64,000 nt of DNA, from NCBI RefSeq assembly GCF_000702445.1, contig NZ_JNIF01000003.1, positions 2,976,001 through 3,040,000 on the forward strand, read 5' to 3'. Shown here in pieces: positions 49,562 to 58,015 of the stretch (position 1 is its first letter; each line of letters begins with the position of its first letter). The position numbers and the translations under genes are program-made. Below the pieces are notes generated by a model, which worked only from the letters and a program-made list of their open reading frames with translations, did not search any database and was not told the DNA's origin. This DNA comes from Bryobacter aggregatus MPL3 (GTDB lineage Bacteria; Acidobacteriota; Terriglobia; Bryobacterales; Bryobacteraceae).

Positions 49562-51679
49562 ATGTCTAAAACTGTCAAGCTCGTCGAAAAGGCCGCCTCG
49601 ATCGCGGCAAACGCCACTTGGGCGGTGTTTGAAAAGTTGAATGCGATCAACCCGAACCCTTCCTTTACCCCGAAGTGGTCGGATAAGCCGCTCCTTAAGA
49701 GCTACCAGAAGACCAAGCCGCCACTCGGCTGGCCCCGCACCACAGATTCCCTCTGTCCGAAGTGCGTTCCCGACATCCGGAACAAGATCATCAACGGCGA
49801 TCTGCCGGTAGAGATTCTCAAGAACCAGAAGGTCGGCGAAATCAAGGCTCAGATCATCGAGCGCGACGGCAAGATTTTGATGGTGAAGGATTGCGCCACC
49901 CACGGTCACTTTGAAGACGTGATGGCCATCGATCCTGCCTTCTTCAAGCATCTCGAAGAAGTGTTCCCCGGCCGCGACATCCGCGCCCACAACGATAAGG
50001 ACCTGCACAACCACGGTTCTTCGACGATCACCCACGGCCGCGGCGCTGTGCTCACGATCGATTTGACCAATCGTTGCAACATGATGTGTGACCCCTGCTT
50101 CATGGACGCCAACCAGGTTGGCTTCGTTCATGAATTGTCCTGGGAAGACATCACCACCATGCTCGACAACGCGGTGAAGATCAAGCCCCGCCGTCAGATG
50201 TCGGTTCAGTTCTCCGGTGGCGAACCCACGATGTCGCCTTACTTCCTCGACGCTGTTCGCTACGCCCGCAAGGTGGGCTACAACTCCGTCCAGGCCGCCA
50301 CCAACGGCATCGAGTTTGCGAAGTCGGTCGATTTTGCCAAGCAGGCTGCTGAAGCCGGTTTGCGTTACGTCTACCTCCAGTTCGACGGCATCGGCAACGC
50401 TGCCAACTCGCACCGTGCCGTCGGCAACCTCTTCGACGTGAAGATGCGCGCCATTGAGAATTGCTGGTCCAACGGGATCGACATCGTTCCCGTGACGACC
50501 ATCGTCAACGGCATCAACAACGAGCAGGTCGGCCGCATCGTCGAGTTTGCTCTCGACAACCCGAAGAAGATCCCCTTCCTCAGCTTCCAGCCCGTGTCCT
50601 TCACTGGCCGCGACGAAGAAGTCACCGAAGACCGCCGCGCCGCACAGCGCTACACTCTGTCTCACTTGGCCCACGACGTCAAGAACCAGACCGGTATCGG
50701 CGTGCCCGACCGTGACTGGTTCCCCATCTCCGTCATGAGCACCTTTGCTGACTTCGCCGATCTGGTCCACGGACCGGGCGCCGAGTGGGGCCAGGTCTCC
50801 TGCGGTTGCCACCCCAACTGCGGCATCGGTATGGCCGTCATGGTCGACAAGGAAACCAAGGAAGCCGTTCCGGTTACCTCCTTCCTCAACGCCACCCAGT
50901 TCATGAAGGACGTTGCCAAGCTGAACGATGCTGCCCGCAGCAAGTTCTGGTCGCTCTTTGGGGTCTCCATCGCGCTGATCCGCAACTACAACCCCTACGC
51001 TGCTCCCACCCACTTCCGCATCATGGACCTTCTCAAGAAGTTTGACAAGTCCATGGGCGCCACCGGCAAGAACTACGGCAAGGTCACCGGCGAACGTACG
51101 ATGGCTGACATCGAAAAGCGCCGTGGCGACCGCTGGAACTTCCTCTTCATCGCTGGCATGTGGTTCCAGGATCTGTTCAACTACGACTTCCGCCGTACCG
51201 AACAGTGCATCATCCCCTACGCGACGCAGGAAGGCGAAATCTCCTTCTGCGCCTATAACACTGGTGTCGGTTGGCGCAATATCGTCGAGAAGATGCACAT
51301 GACCGCCACGCTCACCAAGTGGTACGAAGAGCATGGCCGCCACAAGATCTACGCCGGCAACAAGAACGTGGACATGAGCTCGATCGAGCACTCGCTGCTT
51401 CTCAACCAGGAAGCTGTCGAAGCCGGCAAGCAGACCGACCTTGACCTCCAGGGCATCGCCAAGAACGCTCGCGAAGAAAAACTCCGCGCCCGTGCCCAGA
51501 TGATCAAGGAACAAGAGCACCACAAGGAAATGGAAAAGCTCTATCGCAAGGAAGTCCTGAAGGAGCAGACCGTCGAAGGCTTCGTGCCGCTCGGCGACAT
51601 CAAGCCCGCAGGCCTCCATGGCATCGCTCCAGCCCCCAAGGCTCCCCAACAGGAGACCACGGGCGCGCTCGGCGACTAA
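49562..51679 (+). CDS. Large radical SAM protein of the MJ0619/Tes (tetraether synthase) family
   Basis: This 705-residue protein has a canonical radical SAM site C172-x3-C176-x2-C179 (C-N-M-M-C-D-P-C) and GGEP at 219-222. Further conserved blocks, V-Q-F-S-G-G-E-P-T, V-Y-L-Q-F-D-G-I and S-F-Q-P-V-S-F-T-G-R, match, from memory, archaeal MJ0619/Tes. Extra cysteines, probably cluster ligands, are C65-x2-C68 with C111 (N-terminal S-L-C-P-K-C) and C414, C416, C420 (C-G-C-H-P-N-C). The usual archaeal GCP-DCGLC motif between the N-terminus and the SAM site is absent. A charged coiled coil (about 625-680) ends the protein. Tes joins lipid tails to make membrane-spanning tetraethers. GGAG lies 5 bp before the ATG, and a strong terminator follows. 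Confidence 0.88.
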   Translation: MSKTVKLVEKAASIAANATWAVFEKLNAINPNPSFTPKWSDKPLLKSYQKTKPPLGWPRTTDSLCPKCVPDIRNKIINGDLPVEILKNQKVGEIKAQIIERDGKILMVKDCATHGHFEDVMAIDPAFFKHLEEVFPGRDIRAHNDKDLHNHGSSTITHGRGAVLTIDLTNRCNMMCDPCFMDANQVGFVHELSWEDITTMLDNAVKIKPRRQMSVQFSGGEPTMSPYFLDAVRYARKVGYNSVQAATNGIEFAKSVDFAKQAAEAGLRYVYLQFDGIGNAANSHRAVGNLFDVKMRAIENCWSNGIDIVPVTTIVNGINNEQVGRIVEFALDNPKKIPFLSFQPVSFTGRDEEVTEDRRAAQRYTLSHLAHDVKNQTGIGVPDRDWFPISVMSTFADFADLVHGPGAEWGQVSCGCHPNCGIGMAVMVDKETKEAVPVTSFLNATQFMKDVAKLNDAARSKFWSLFGVSIALIRNYNPYAAPTHFRIMDLLKKFDKSMGATGKNYGKVTGERTMADIEKRRGDRWNFLFIAGMWFQDLFNYDFRRTEQCIIPYATQEGEISFCAYNTGVGWRNIVEKMHMTATLTKWYEEHGRHKIYAGNKNVDMSSIEHSLLLNQEAVEAGKQTDLDLQGIAKNAREEKLRARAQMIKEQEHHKEMEKLYRKEVLKEQTVEGFVPLGDIKPAGLHGIAPAPKAPQQETTGALGD

Positions 51680-51723
51680 GTTTTCAACGTAACGAAGAGT
51701 CGCAAATTTCGTTCGCTTCACTC

Positions 51724-51757
51724 GGCCGGAATCCTGAATCAGGATTCCGGCCTTTTT
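51724..51757 (+). terminator. Strong rho-independent terminator of the radical SAM gene
   Basis: A perfect 13-bp stem (51724-51736 with 51740-51752; GGCCGGAATCCTG and its inverse), a 3-base loop AAT and a run of five T directly after. It lies 45 bp past the stop and marks the gene as monocistronic. Confidence 0.93.
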
Positions 51758-51766
51758 GTATTCTTG

Positions 51767-52164
51767 CTATCTGCGCCGGGCCAGTTTGAAGCCAACCAAA
51801 CCCAATCCGATCATGGCGTAGGTAGACGGCTCGGGAACCGCCGCAACAGGGTCTCCTGTGAGCAGGAAGGCCACGTCAGCTGCACTGTCTGCTTCAAAGT
51901 ATTCAAAGTAGTTTGTGGTTTTCCAGAACTCGCCACCCGAATACTCATCTCCACTGACGTCCAGGTAGAATACCGCTTCGGCATACGCAGGAAGAGCGTG
52001 GCGCCGGCCATTGGAGTTCCTTCGCTATAGAACCGGATGTTGTTCCACTGCCCCCCATCGGGAGTGGTGAACGATTGCCCGACATAGTACTGAACGGTCT
52101 GTATTGGTGGTTGGATTCTCGGCAAGGGTCGCCGCTCCCGCACTGGTACTGATTGAGTCATGTT
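51767..52164 (-). pseudogene. Degraded PEP-CTERM exported protein gene
   Basis: On the minus strand the 3' end encodes V-P-E-P-S-T-Y-A-M-I-G-L-G-L-V-G-F then K-L-A-R-R-R and a stop at 51767: a full PEP-CTERM sorting signal (PEP motif, membrane helix, basic tail). Upstream the likely protein continues in three different frames: A-E-A-V-F-Y-L-D-V-S-G-D-E-Y-S (same frame), Y-Y-V-G-Q-S-F-T-T-P-D-G-G-Q-W-N-N-I-R-F (second frame), and I-S-T-S-A-G-A-A-T-L-A-E-N-P (third frame). No signal peptide remains. At least two frameshifts and a lost 5' end make it a pseudogene. PEP-CTERM proteins are handled by exosortase, which is not in the window. Confidence 0.8.
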
Positions 52165-52229
52165 TTTGACATGTCCGGGCCGATTTTTGATGTCCAACTA
52201 CGTGCCAATGACGCGTATAGAATAGGGCA

Positions 52230-53084
52230 ATGTCTGCTCTACTATCCCGCCGCAATCTGCTTGCTTCGAGCGCAGCTGCCATCCTTCCGCTCCAGGCCAA
52301 GACGCTCAAGACCTTTGGGGCTCAGTTGTACACCCTCCGCTCGATCATCAATGAGAAGCCTCTCGAGGTGCTGCAGCAACTCGAAGCCTTAGGCTTTACC
52401 GAGGTCGAAGCCATCCGTGGCAATCTCGCTCAGATTTGGGACTCCCTGAAGCAGACCAAGCTGAAGCCCGTGAGTTTGCATATGGATACAAGCTATTTCT
52501 TCAAGGATATTGAGAAGCTGAATCCGGCTCTTGACGACGCCAAGTCGAAGGGCTTCGAGTACATTGTCTGCCCCTATATCGCTCCAGCCGACCGCGGTGG
52601 CGTCGAAGTCATCAAGAAGCTTGCCGACACCCTCAATAAGACCGGCCAACGCGTGAAGGCTGCCGGAATGAAGCTTTGTTATCACAATCATGCCTTTGAA
52701 TTTGAACCGGTTGCTGGAACACAAGACCGCCTTCTGGACGTCCTGATGCGCGAGGCGGACAAGTCGCTTGTCGGCCTGGAGCTCGACATCATGTGGGCAC
52801 AGGTGGGCGGCGTTCCGCCCGAGGATGTCTTCGCCAAGTACAAGGGCCGCATCCCGCTCGTCCATCTGAAGAACGTCTCGAAGATTGCCCCGCAATACAA
52901 TGAGCGCGTGAAGAAAGAGGACTTCCAAACCGTCGGCGGCGGCGTGATCAACATCCCCTCGGTCCTCAAGGCTGCAACCGCTGCCGGGACGAAGCACTTC
53001 TTCGTCGAACAGGACCAGACCCCCGGCAATCCGCTCGATAGCTTGAAGCAATCTGCCGAGTACCTCAAGAAGCTGAACTTCTAG
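52230..53084 (+). CDS. Tat-exported sugar isomerase/epimerase-like TIM-barrel protein
   Basis: This 284-residue protein starts with a twin-arginine signal (S-R-R-N-L-L-A-S-S-A-A-A). The mature part is a xylose-isomerase-like TIM barrel (AP endonuclease 2 superfamily): F-G-A-Q-L-Y-T-L-R-S near 31-40, the metal-binding region H-N-H-A-F-E-F-E near 152-159, and W-A-Q-V-G-G-V-P at about 188-195. Such proteins act on sugars or inositols; folded export by Tat suggests a metal-bound periplasmic enzyme. It is probably monocistronic, with a possible terminator after it. Confidence 0.88.
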   Translation: MSALLSRRNLLASSAAAILPLQAKTLKTFGAQLYTLRSIINEKPLEVLQQLEALGFTEVEAIRGNLAQIWDSLKQTKLKPVSLHMDTSYFFKDIEKLNPALDDAKSKGFEYIVCPYIAPADRGGVEVIKKLADTLNKTGQRVKAAGMKLCYHNHAFEFEPVAGTQDRLLDVLMREADKSLVGLELDIMWAQVGGVPPEDVFAKYKGRIPLVHLKNVSKIAPQYNERVKKEDFQTVGGGVINIPSVLKAATAAGTKHFFVEQDQTPGNPLDSLKQSAEYLKKLNF

Positions 53085-53096
53085 TTGGTTCTTTTC

Positions 53097-53132
53097 CCGC
53101 GCTAGACTCTGGCCGGAAGGAGTCTAGCGCGG
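53097..53132 (+). terminator. Hairpin after the sugar isomerase-like gene
   Basis: A perfect 13-bp stem (53097-53109 with 53120-53132) with a 10-base loop. There is no immediate run of T, though T-rich sequence follows, so it may act as a terminator or an mRNA stabiliser. Confidence 0.6.
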
Positions 53133-53275
53133 AGCTTTGAATTTGTTTTCTAAGTTTCTGAAACAAAGAAAGATGATTCTGTTTTTGATTCTTTGCTTCC
53201 GGCTTGCCCTGCGTCCACCCCACCGGCAAACCGGGCTTTCAGCCTGCTACCCTATCTATTTAGGGGAATTCTCGT

Positions 53276-54685
53276 TTGAAAATTGGTTTTGTTAGTTTGG
53301 GTTGCCCCAAGAACCTGGTTGATTCTGAGGTCATGATGGGGCAACTGGCAGCGCACGGGCACGAGCTCACCAGCGCGCCTGAGGACGCCGAGGTCATCGT
53401 CGTCAATACCTGCAGCTTCATCAATCCTGCCAAGCAGGAGAGCGTTGACACCATCATCGAGATGGGGAAGTTCAAAGAGACGGGTAAGGCGAAACGTCTG
53501 GTGGTTGCCGGCTGTCTGGTGGAGCGCTTCCGTGGCGAGATTGAGGACAATCTGCCTGAGGTCGATGCCTTGATCGGCACCAACGAGATCGAGAAGATCA
53601 TCGAGGCTTGCGAAGGCGAGAAGTTCACGCCCAGTTCGACGCCCTATCTCTATCACGATCTCTCCCCGCGCGTTCTCACCACCGGCCGCTACTCGGCCTA
53701 CATCAAGATTGCTGAAGGCTGCGACCACCCCTGCAGCTTCTGCGTCATCCCTCAGTTTCGTGGCGCCTTCCGCAGCCGCCGCTTTGAATCGATCACCGCG
53801 GAGGCCACTCGCCTTTTCGAATCAGGCGTTCGCGAGATTAATCTCATCGGCCAGGACACCACCAGCTACGGCGAAGATCTCGGCATCAAGGACGGGCTGG
53901 CGCATCTGCTCGGCAGCCTGGCGCAGATCGAAACCCCTTTTGAGAAGTGGGTTCGTTTCCTCTATTGCTACCCGAACCGCGTCACCCAGAAGCTTCTCGA
54001 CACCATCGCTGAGCACGCCTCGCTGGTGAAGTATATCGATATGCCTCTACAACATGCGAGCCGTAACGTCCTCAAGCGCATGAAGCGTGGCTCGAATGGC
54101 GACTTCTTTCTCAAGCTGATTGAGCAGGTGCGTGCCACCATCCCTGGTGTGGCGATTCGCACCTCGATGATCGTCGGCTTCCCGGGCGAAACCGATGCCG
54201 ACTTTGAAGAGCTGATGCAGTTTGCCGAAGCCGCCAAGCTCGACCGTCTGGGCGTCTTCAAGTATTCCGATGAAGAGACCTCCGGCTCCTTCGCGCTCGA
54301 CCAAAAGGTTGATGGCCGCACCATCCACAACCGCCAGCGCCGGCTGATGGCGGCGCAACGCAAGATCTCCAAAAAGATCAACAAGTCGTTGATTGGACGG
54401 GAGTTCCCGATTTTGATCGAAGGTCCCTCGGAGGAGACGGATCTGCTTTGGCAGGGACGCTTGCCTTCCCAGGCGCCTGAGATTGACGGCTACTGTCTCA
54501 TCAATGACGTCAGCGATGGCGACCTTGCCAAGGGCCAGATCCGCCGCATCCGCATCACCGAGGCGCATGATTACGATCTCATCGGCGAAGTCTTCGGCGC
54601 TCCGGAGCCGATCGTCTCCCGCTTGAGCGACAACCCCTTTCCGATTCTGAACGCTGCTCCCAAACGGCAGCACCAACACATCTAA
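53276..54685 (+). CDS. rimO: Ribosomal protein S12 methylthiotransferase RimO
   Basis: The TTG at 53276 (GGGGAA upstream) gives 469 residues. N-terminal UPF0004 domain has Cys10 (S-L-G-C-P-K-N), Cys46 and Cys80 for the auxiliary iron-sulfur cluster. The radical SAM site is C149-x3-C153-x2-C156 (C-D-H-P-C-S-F-C). C-terminal TRAM domain (about 385-450) ends with D-Y-D-L-I-G-E-V. The enzyme methylthiolates Asp89 of S12. The last about 20 residues are a variable tail. It lies 5 bp upstream of yacG. Confidence 0.97.
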   Translation: MKIGFVSLGCPKNLVDSEVMMGQLAAHGHELTSAPEDAEVIVVNTCSFINPAKQESVDTIIEMGKFKETGKAKRLVVAGCLVERFRGEIEDNLPEVDALIGTNEIEKIIEACEGEKFTPSSTPYLYHDLSPRVLTTGRYSAYIKIAEGCDHPCSFCVIPQFRGAFRSRRFESITAEATRLFESGVREINLIGQDTTSYGEDLGIKDGLAHLLGSLAQIETPFEKWVRFLYCYPNRVTQKLLDTIAEHASLVKYIDMPLQHASRNVLKRMKRGSNGDFFLKLIEQVRATIPGVAIRTSMIVGFPGETDADFEELMQFAEAAKLDRLGVFKYSDEETSGSFALDQKVDGRTIHNRQRRLMAAQRKISKKINKSLIGREFPILIEGPSEETDLLWQGRLPSQAPEIDGYCLINDVSDGDLAKGQIRRIRITEAHDYDLIGEVFGAPEPIVSRLSDNPFPILNAAPKRQHQHI

Positions 54686-54690
54686 GAACT

Positions 54691-54879
54691 ATGCCGATCC
54701 AGGCCAAATGCCCCATCTGCCGTAAGGTCACCACGCACGGTGACGAATACTTTCCGTTCTGCAGCAAGCAATGCCAGGACATTGATTTAGGGAAGTGGGC
54801 GAACGAGGAATATAAGATTCCCGGTCCACCGGTCCAACTTGTTCAGGAAGACGAGGACGATGAGATTCGCGATCGCTGA
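54691..54879 (+). CDS. yacG: YacG zinc-finger DNA gyrase inhibitor
   Basis: This 62-residue protein has the YacG zinc site: Cys7, Cys10, Cys24 and Cys28 (C-P-I-C and F-C-S-K-Q-C), with D-L-G-K-W just after. YacG binds GyrB and blocks DNA binding. The C-terminal acidic tail (E-D-E-D-D-E-I) is usual. The gene overlaps the start of pgpA by 20 bp and follows rimO by 5 bp. Confidence 0.95.
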   Translation: MPIQAKCPICRKVTTHGDEYFPFCSKQCQDIDLGKWANEEYKIPGPPVQLVQEDEDDEIRDR

Positions 54880-55336
54880 GGTGATTGCGACCAGCTTTTA
54901 TGCCGGCTATACGCCGAAGGCTCCCGGCACCGCCGGTGCGCTCTTCGGCGTTCTGCTTGTCTACCTCCTGCATCGCTACGCCTTCTTCATCGACATCCAT
55001 TTCGCGCTCCTTAGCGCAGTGCTCCTGCTTCCCTCCATCTGGGCCTCGAACCAGATGATCGACACTCTGCAATTGAAGGATCCGCAGTGCATCGTCATTG
55101 ACGAAGTGCTCGGCCAGGTGATCGCCTTCACAGCCGTGGTCCAGTACAGTTGGCTCAGCTACCTGGTTGCCTTTCTGCTCTTTCGCGCCTTCGATATCTG
55201 GAAACCCTTTCCTGTGAACATGTTCGAGAAACTACCTCGTGGGCTGGGTGTGATGGCCGACGACCTGATGGCCGGCGTTTATGCGGCTTTTGTCATTTAC
55301 CTGCTGCGCAACTTCGGCAACATGACGTCACTGTAA
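54860..55336 (+). CDS. pgpA: Phosphatidylglycerophosphatase A
   Basis: The ATG at 54860 gives 158 residues with four membrane segments. The family blocks A-P-G-T-A-G-A-L near 22, I-V-I-D-E-V-L-G-Q near 75, and F-R-A-F-D-I-W-K-P-F-P near 108, with V-M-A-D-D-L-M-A-G at the end, are clear. PgpA removes phosphate from phosphatidylglycerophosphate to make phosphatidylglycerol. It is coupled to yacG by a 20-bp overlap. Confidence 0.93.
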   Translation: MRFAIAEVIATSFYAGYTPKAPGTAGALFGVLLVYLLHRYAFFIDIHFALLSAVLLLPSIWASNQMIDTLQLKDPQCIVIDEVLGQVIAFTAVVQYSWLSYLVAFLLFRAFDIWKPFPVNMFEKLPRGLGVMADDLMAGVYAAFVIYLLRNFGNMTSL

Positions 55337-55368
55337 TCCTGGTCTGACAGAATAGAAGCAGCCGTTCC

Positions 55369-56367
55369 ATGTCCTCCATTCGAATCGATCGTGTCCAACC
55401 GCAAGCCGCGCTGCCAGGTGGGGAATTCACCATCCGCGGAACCAACCTCTCCGGTGAGCAACGCCCGGAAGTTCTATTCGGCGACGCCCCGGGTTCCATC
55501 GTTGTGGGCTCTGGGCATCTTGTCATTGCCAAAGTGCCGGATGCTCCTAGCTATGGCGAACTCACCGTGCGTCACGAAGGTGCTACCTCCAATGCCTACC
55601 ACTGCGCCATCGGAATCCAACTCGCCGACAGCCTGCACCCGGTTGCGAATCCCGTTGCCGATGCCGAAGGCAACATCTACACCACCTTCTCCGGAACCCG
55701 TGGGCAGAAGACTGCGGTCTCGGTCTATAAGATCGATCTGAACTACGACTGTCGTCCCTTCGTCAGCGACATTATTAATGCGACCGGTCTTGCCTTCGAC
55801 GCCGAAGGCTTGCTCTATGTCTCCTCGCGCAACGAGGGCACCATCCACCAGATCACTCCTTCCGGCAACATGAGCACCTTCGTCGAAGGAATGGGCATTG
55901 CCACCGGACTCGCCTTTGACCCGGCGGGCAATCTCTATGTAGGCGATCGCTCGGGCACCATCTTCAAGATCGGACCCGATCGCGAAGTCTTCGTCTTTGC
56001 CACCCTCGAACCGTCCATCGCCGCCTACCATCTGGCCTTTGGTCCAGACTCGTATCTCTACGTCACCGGCCCCACCACTTCAAGCTTCGATTCGATCCAG
56101 CGCATTGCTCCCAACGGCGAAACCGAACTCTTCTTCCGTGGCCTCGGCCGGCCACAGGGCATCACCTTTGATCACGACGGCAATCTCTATTGCGCGGCGA
56201 GTTTTGCCGGACACCGCGGTGTGGTGCGGATCGATCCGCAGCGCGAAGCCTCGCACTTCCTGTCCGGCCACAATATCGTCGGCCTTTGCTTCCTGCCCTC
56301 GCGCTCGCTTGCGGTTGCCACCAACAATGCCATCTACCGCGTCGACGTCGATATCGCCGGAGCCTGA
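55369..56367 (+). CDS. IPT/TIG-plus-NHL beta-propeller protein
   Basis: This 332-residue protein has an N-terminal IPT/TIG-like region (about 5-75: A-L-P-G-G-E-F-T-I-R-G-T-N-L) followed by a beta-propeller made of NHL/SMP-30-type repeats (G-L-A-F-D-A-E-G-L-L-Y-V, G-L-A-F-D-P-A-G-N-L-Y-V, G-I-T-F-D-H-D-G-N-L-Y). No signal peptide is seen. Such propellers bind sugars or proteins, or act as lactonases, but no catalytic set is recognised. It lies 9 bp before cinA. Confidence 0.82.
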   Translation: MSSIRIDRVQPQAALPGGEFTIRGTNLSGEQRPEVLFGDAPGSIVVGSGHLVIAKVPDAPSYGELTVRHEGATSNAYHCAIGIQLADSLHPVANPVADAEGNIYTTFSGTRGQKTAVSVYKIDLNYDCRPFVSDIINATGLAFDAEGLLYVSSRNEGTIHQITPSGNMSTFVEGMGIATGLAFDPAGNLYVGDRSGTIFKIGPDREVFVFATLEPSIAAYHLAFGPDSYLYVTGPTTSSFDSIQRIAPNGETELFFRGLGRPQGITFDHDGNLYCAASFAGHRGVVRIDPQREASHFLSGHNIVGLCFLPSRSLAVATNNAIYRVDVDIAGA

Positions 56368-56376
56368 TTCCCCCTC

Positions 56377-57618
56377 ATGCACGCCGCCATCATTGCTGTT
56401 GGAAGTGAACTGCTGACGCACACGCGTCTCGATACGAACTCGCTGTACCTCACAGAGAAGTTAAACGACATGGGCGTCGAGGTGGTACAGAAGCTCATCG
56501 TCGGCGATCATCGCGGTGGTCTGGAGAAAGCGGTGCGCTACGCTCTCGAATCGGCGCAGCTCCTCATCCTTACGGGCGGGCTCGGGCCTACCGAAGACGA
56601 CCTCACGCGCGAGGCCGTTGCTGCCGCCACCGATCGAGCCATCCATTTCGATCCGGAAGTCTGCGCTTGGCTGGAGGCGCGCTTCCAGTCCTTTGGACGC
56701 ACCATGTCGGAGATTAACAAGCGCCAGGCCTATGTCCTGGAAGGCGCCGAGGTGCTGCCGAATGGCCGCGGCACCGCTCCCGGGCAATGGCTCTCCTTGC
56801 CCCACAACCAGATTGTCGTTTTGCTGCCCGGGCCACCGGGCGAAATGAAGCCCATGGCCGGCCAGGAATTCTTCCCTCGTCTGCAAAAGATTCTGCCGCC
56901 GCTTGCACTGGCCACCGCCACCTTCCGTGTCTCGGGCATTGGCGAAAGCGACCTCGACGCGCTCATCGCTCCCATTTACAAGCCCTATGAGCGCCCTGTC
57001 ACCACCATTCTTGCCAAGGCCGGGGACATCACCGTTCACCTTCGTACCCAAGCCACCACGCAAACCGAAGCCGACGCGCTCACCTCGGAACTCGCAGCGA
57101 AGATCGAAGCCGCTCTCGGCAATAAAATTTACTCGCACGATGGCTCGCCGCTCGAAGCGGCGGTCCTGCGTCTGCTTGAAGCAAAGGGCCAGACGGTCGC
57201 AGTGGCGGAGTCGCTCACTGGCGGCATGCTCGGCTCGCGCCTGTCTGGCATTGCAGGCGCCTCCAAAGTTTTTGTTGGTGGCTTCATCAGCTATAACAAT
57301 GGGCAGAAGCAAAGTCTGCTCGGTGTCGATCCCTGGGCTATCGCTGAACATACCGAAGTGAGTGAAGAGGTTGCGTTGCAGATGGCTGTTGGTGCGCAGG
57401 AGCGGGCCAACGCGCACTGGGCATTGAGCCTGACCGGCTATGCAGGTCCCGATGGCGGCACTGCAGAAAACCCGGTGGGCACGGTTTTTTGTGGTATCGC
57501 AGGCCCCGGCGGATTCCGCAAAGCGCATCGCTTCCGTTATCCCACCGGAGATCGCGATCGCATCCGCCAGTTCGCGGTGCAGTCTGCGTTAAACCTACTT
57601 CGCCTCACTCTCATTTAA
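56377..57618 (+). CDS. cinA: CinA: nicotinamide mononucleotide deamidase/MoCF-domain protein
   Basis: This 413-residue protein has two domains. The first is a MoCF-type fold (I-A-V-G-S-E-L-L-T near the start, G-G-L-G-P-T-E-D-D-L-T near 65). The second is the C-terminal NMN amidohydrolase (A-E-S-L-T-G-G-M-L-G-S-R-L near 276, then G-G-F-I-S-Y-N-N and G-Y-A-G-P-D-G-G). CinA turns NMN into NaMN and so recycles NAD. It follows the propeller gene and precedes a DUF2237 gene by 10 bp. Confidence 0.96.
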   Translation: MHAAIIAVGSELLTHTRLDTNSLYLTEKLNDMGVEVVQKLIVGDHRGGLEKAVRYALESAQLLILTGGLGPTEDDLTREAVAAATDRAIHFDPEVCAWLEARFQSFGRTMSEINKRQAYVLEGAEVLPNGRGTAPGQWLSLPHNQIVVLLPGPPGEMKPMAGQEFFPRLQKILPPLALATATFRVSGIGESDLDALIAPIYKPYERPVTTILAKAGDITVHLRTQATTQTEADALTSELAAKIEAALGNKIYSHDGSPLEAAVLRLLEAKGQTVAVAESLTGGMLGSRLSGIAGASKVFVGGFISYNNGQKQSLLGVDPWAIAEHTEVSEEVALQMAVGAQERANAHWALSLTGYAGPDGGTAENPVGTVFCGIAGPGGFRKAHRFRYPTGDRDRIRQFAVQSALNLLRLTLI

Positions 57619-57628
57619 GCTAGTGTTG

Positions 57629-58015
57629 ATGGCGAATCCTCAGCGCAACGTCCTGGGCCAGATCCTGGTCCCCTGTTCTACAAATCCAATGACCGGTTTC
57701 TTCCGCACGGGCTGCTGCGAAACCAATGAAGAGGACACTGGGCGGCATCTCATTTGTGCGCTCATGACGGAAGACTTCCTGGCCTTCTCAAAGGCTGCTG
57801 GCAATGATCTGTCCACCCCGCACCCGGAGTTTGGTTTCCCCGGTTTGAAGCCCGGAGATCAATGGTGCCTCTGTGCGCTCCGTTGGAAGGAAGCGCTCGA
57901 AGCCGGATGCGCTCCCCAGGTGGTTCTCGAGTCCACGCACCATAGCGTGCTGCAGTTTGTCACCATGCCCGATCTGCACGCCCACGCCATTGTTTTGCCG
58001 GGCCCTGTGCACTAG
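57629..58015 (+). CDS. DUF2237 family protein
   Basis: The ATG at 57629 gives 128 residues. It matches DUF2237: N-V-L-G-Q-I-L-V-P-C-S-T-N-P-M-T-G-F-F-R-T-G-C-C near the start and W-C-L-C-A-L-R-W-K-E-A near 78. The family is small, cytoplasmic and uncharacterised; two pairs of cysteines may bind a metal. The stop codon overlaps that of the convergent HtrA gene (CTAG at 58012-58015). Confidence 0.9.
   Translation: MANPQRNVLGQILVPCSTNPMTGFFRTGCCETNEEDTGRHLICALMTEDFLAFSKAAGNDLSTPHPEFGFPGLKPGDQWCLCALRWKEALEAGCAPQVVLESTHHSVLQFVTMPDLHAHAIVLPGPVH

Noticed and set aside
49547-51721. 724-codon open frame antisense to the radical SAM gene
   Set aside because: Fully explained by codon bias of the sense gene; the translation is Val/Asp/Gly-rich with no domain, and has no ribosome site.
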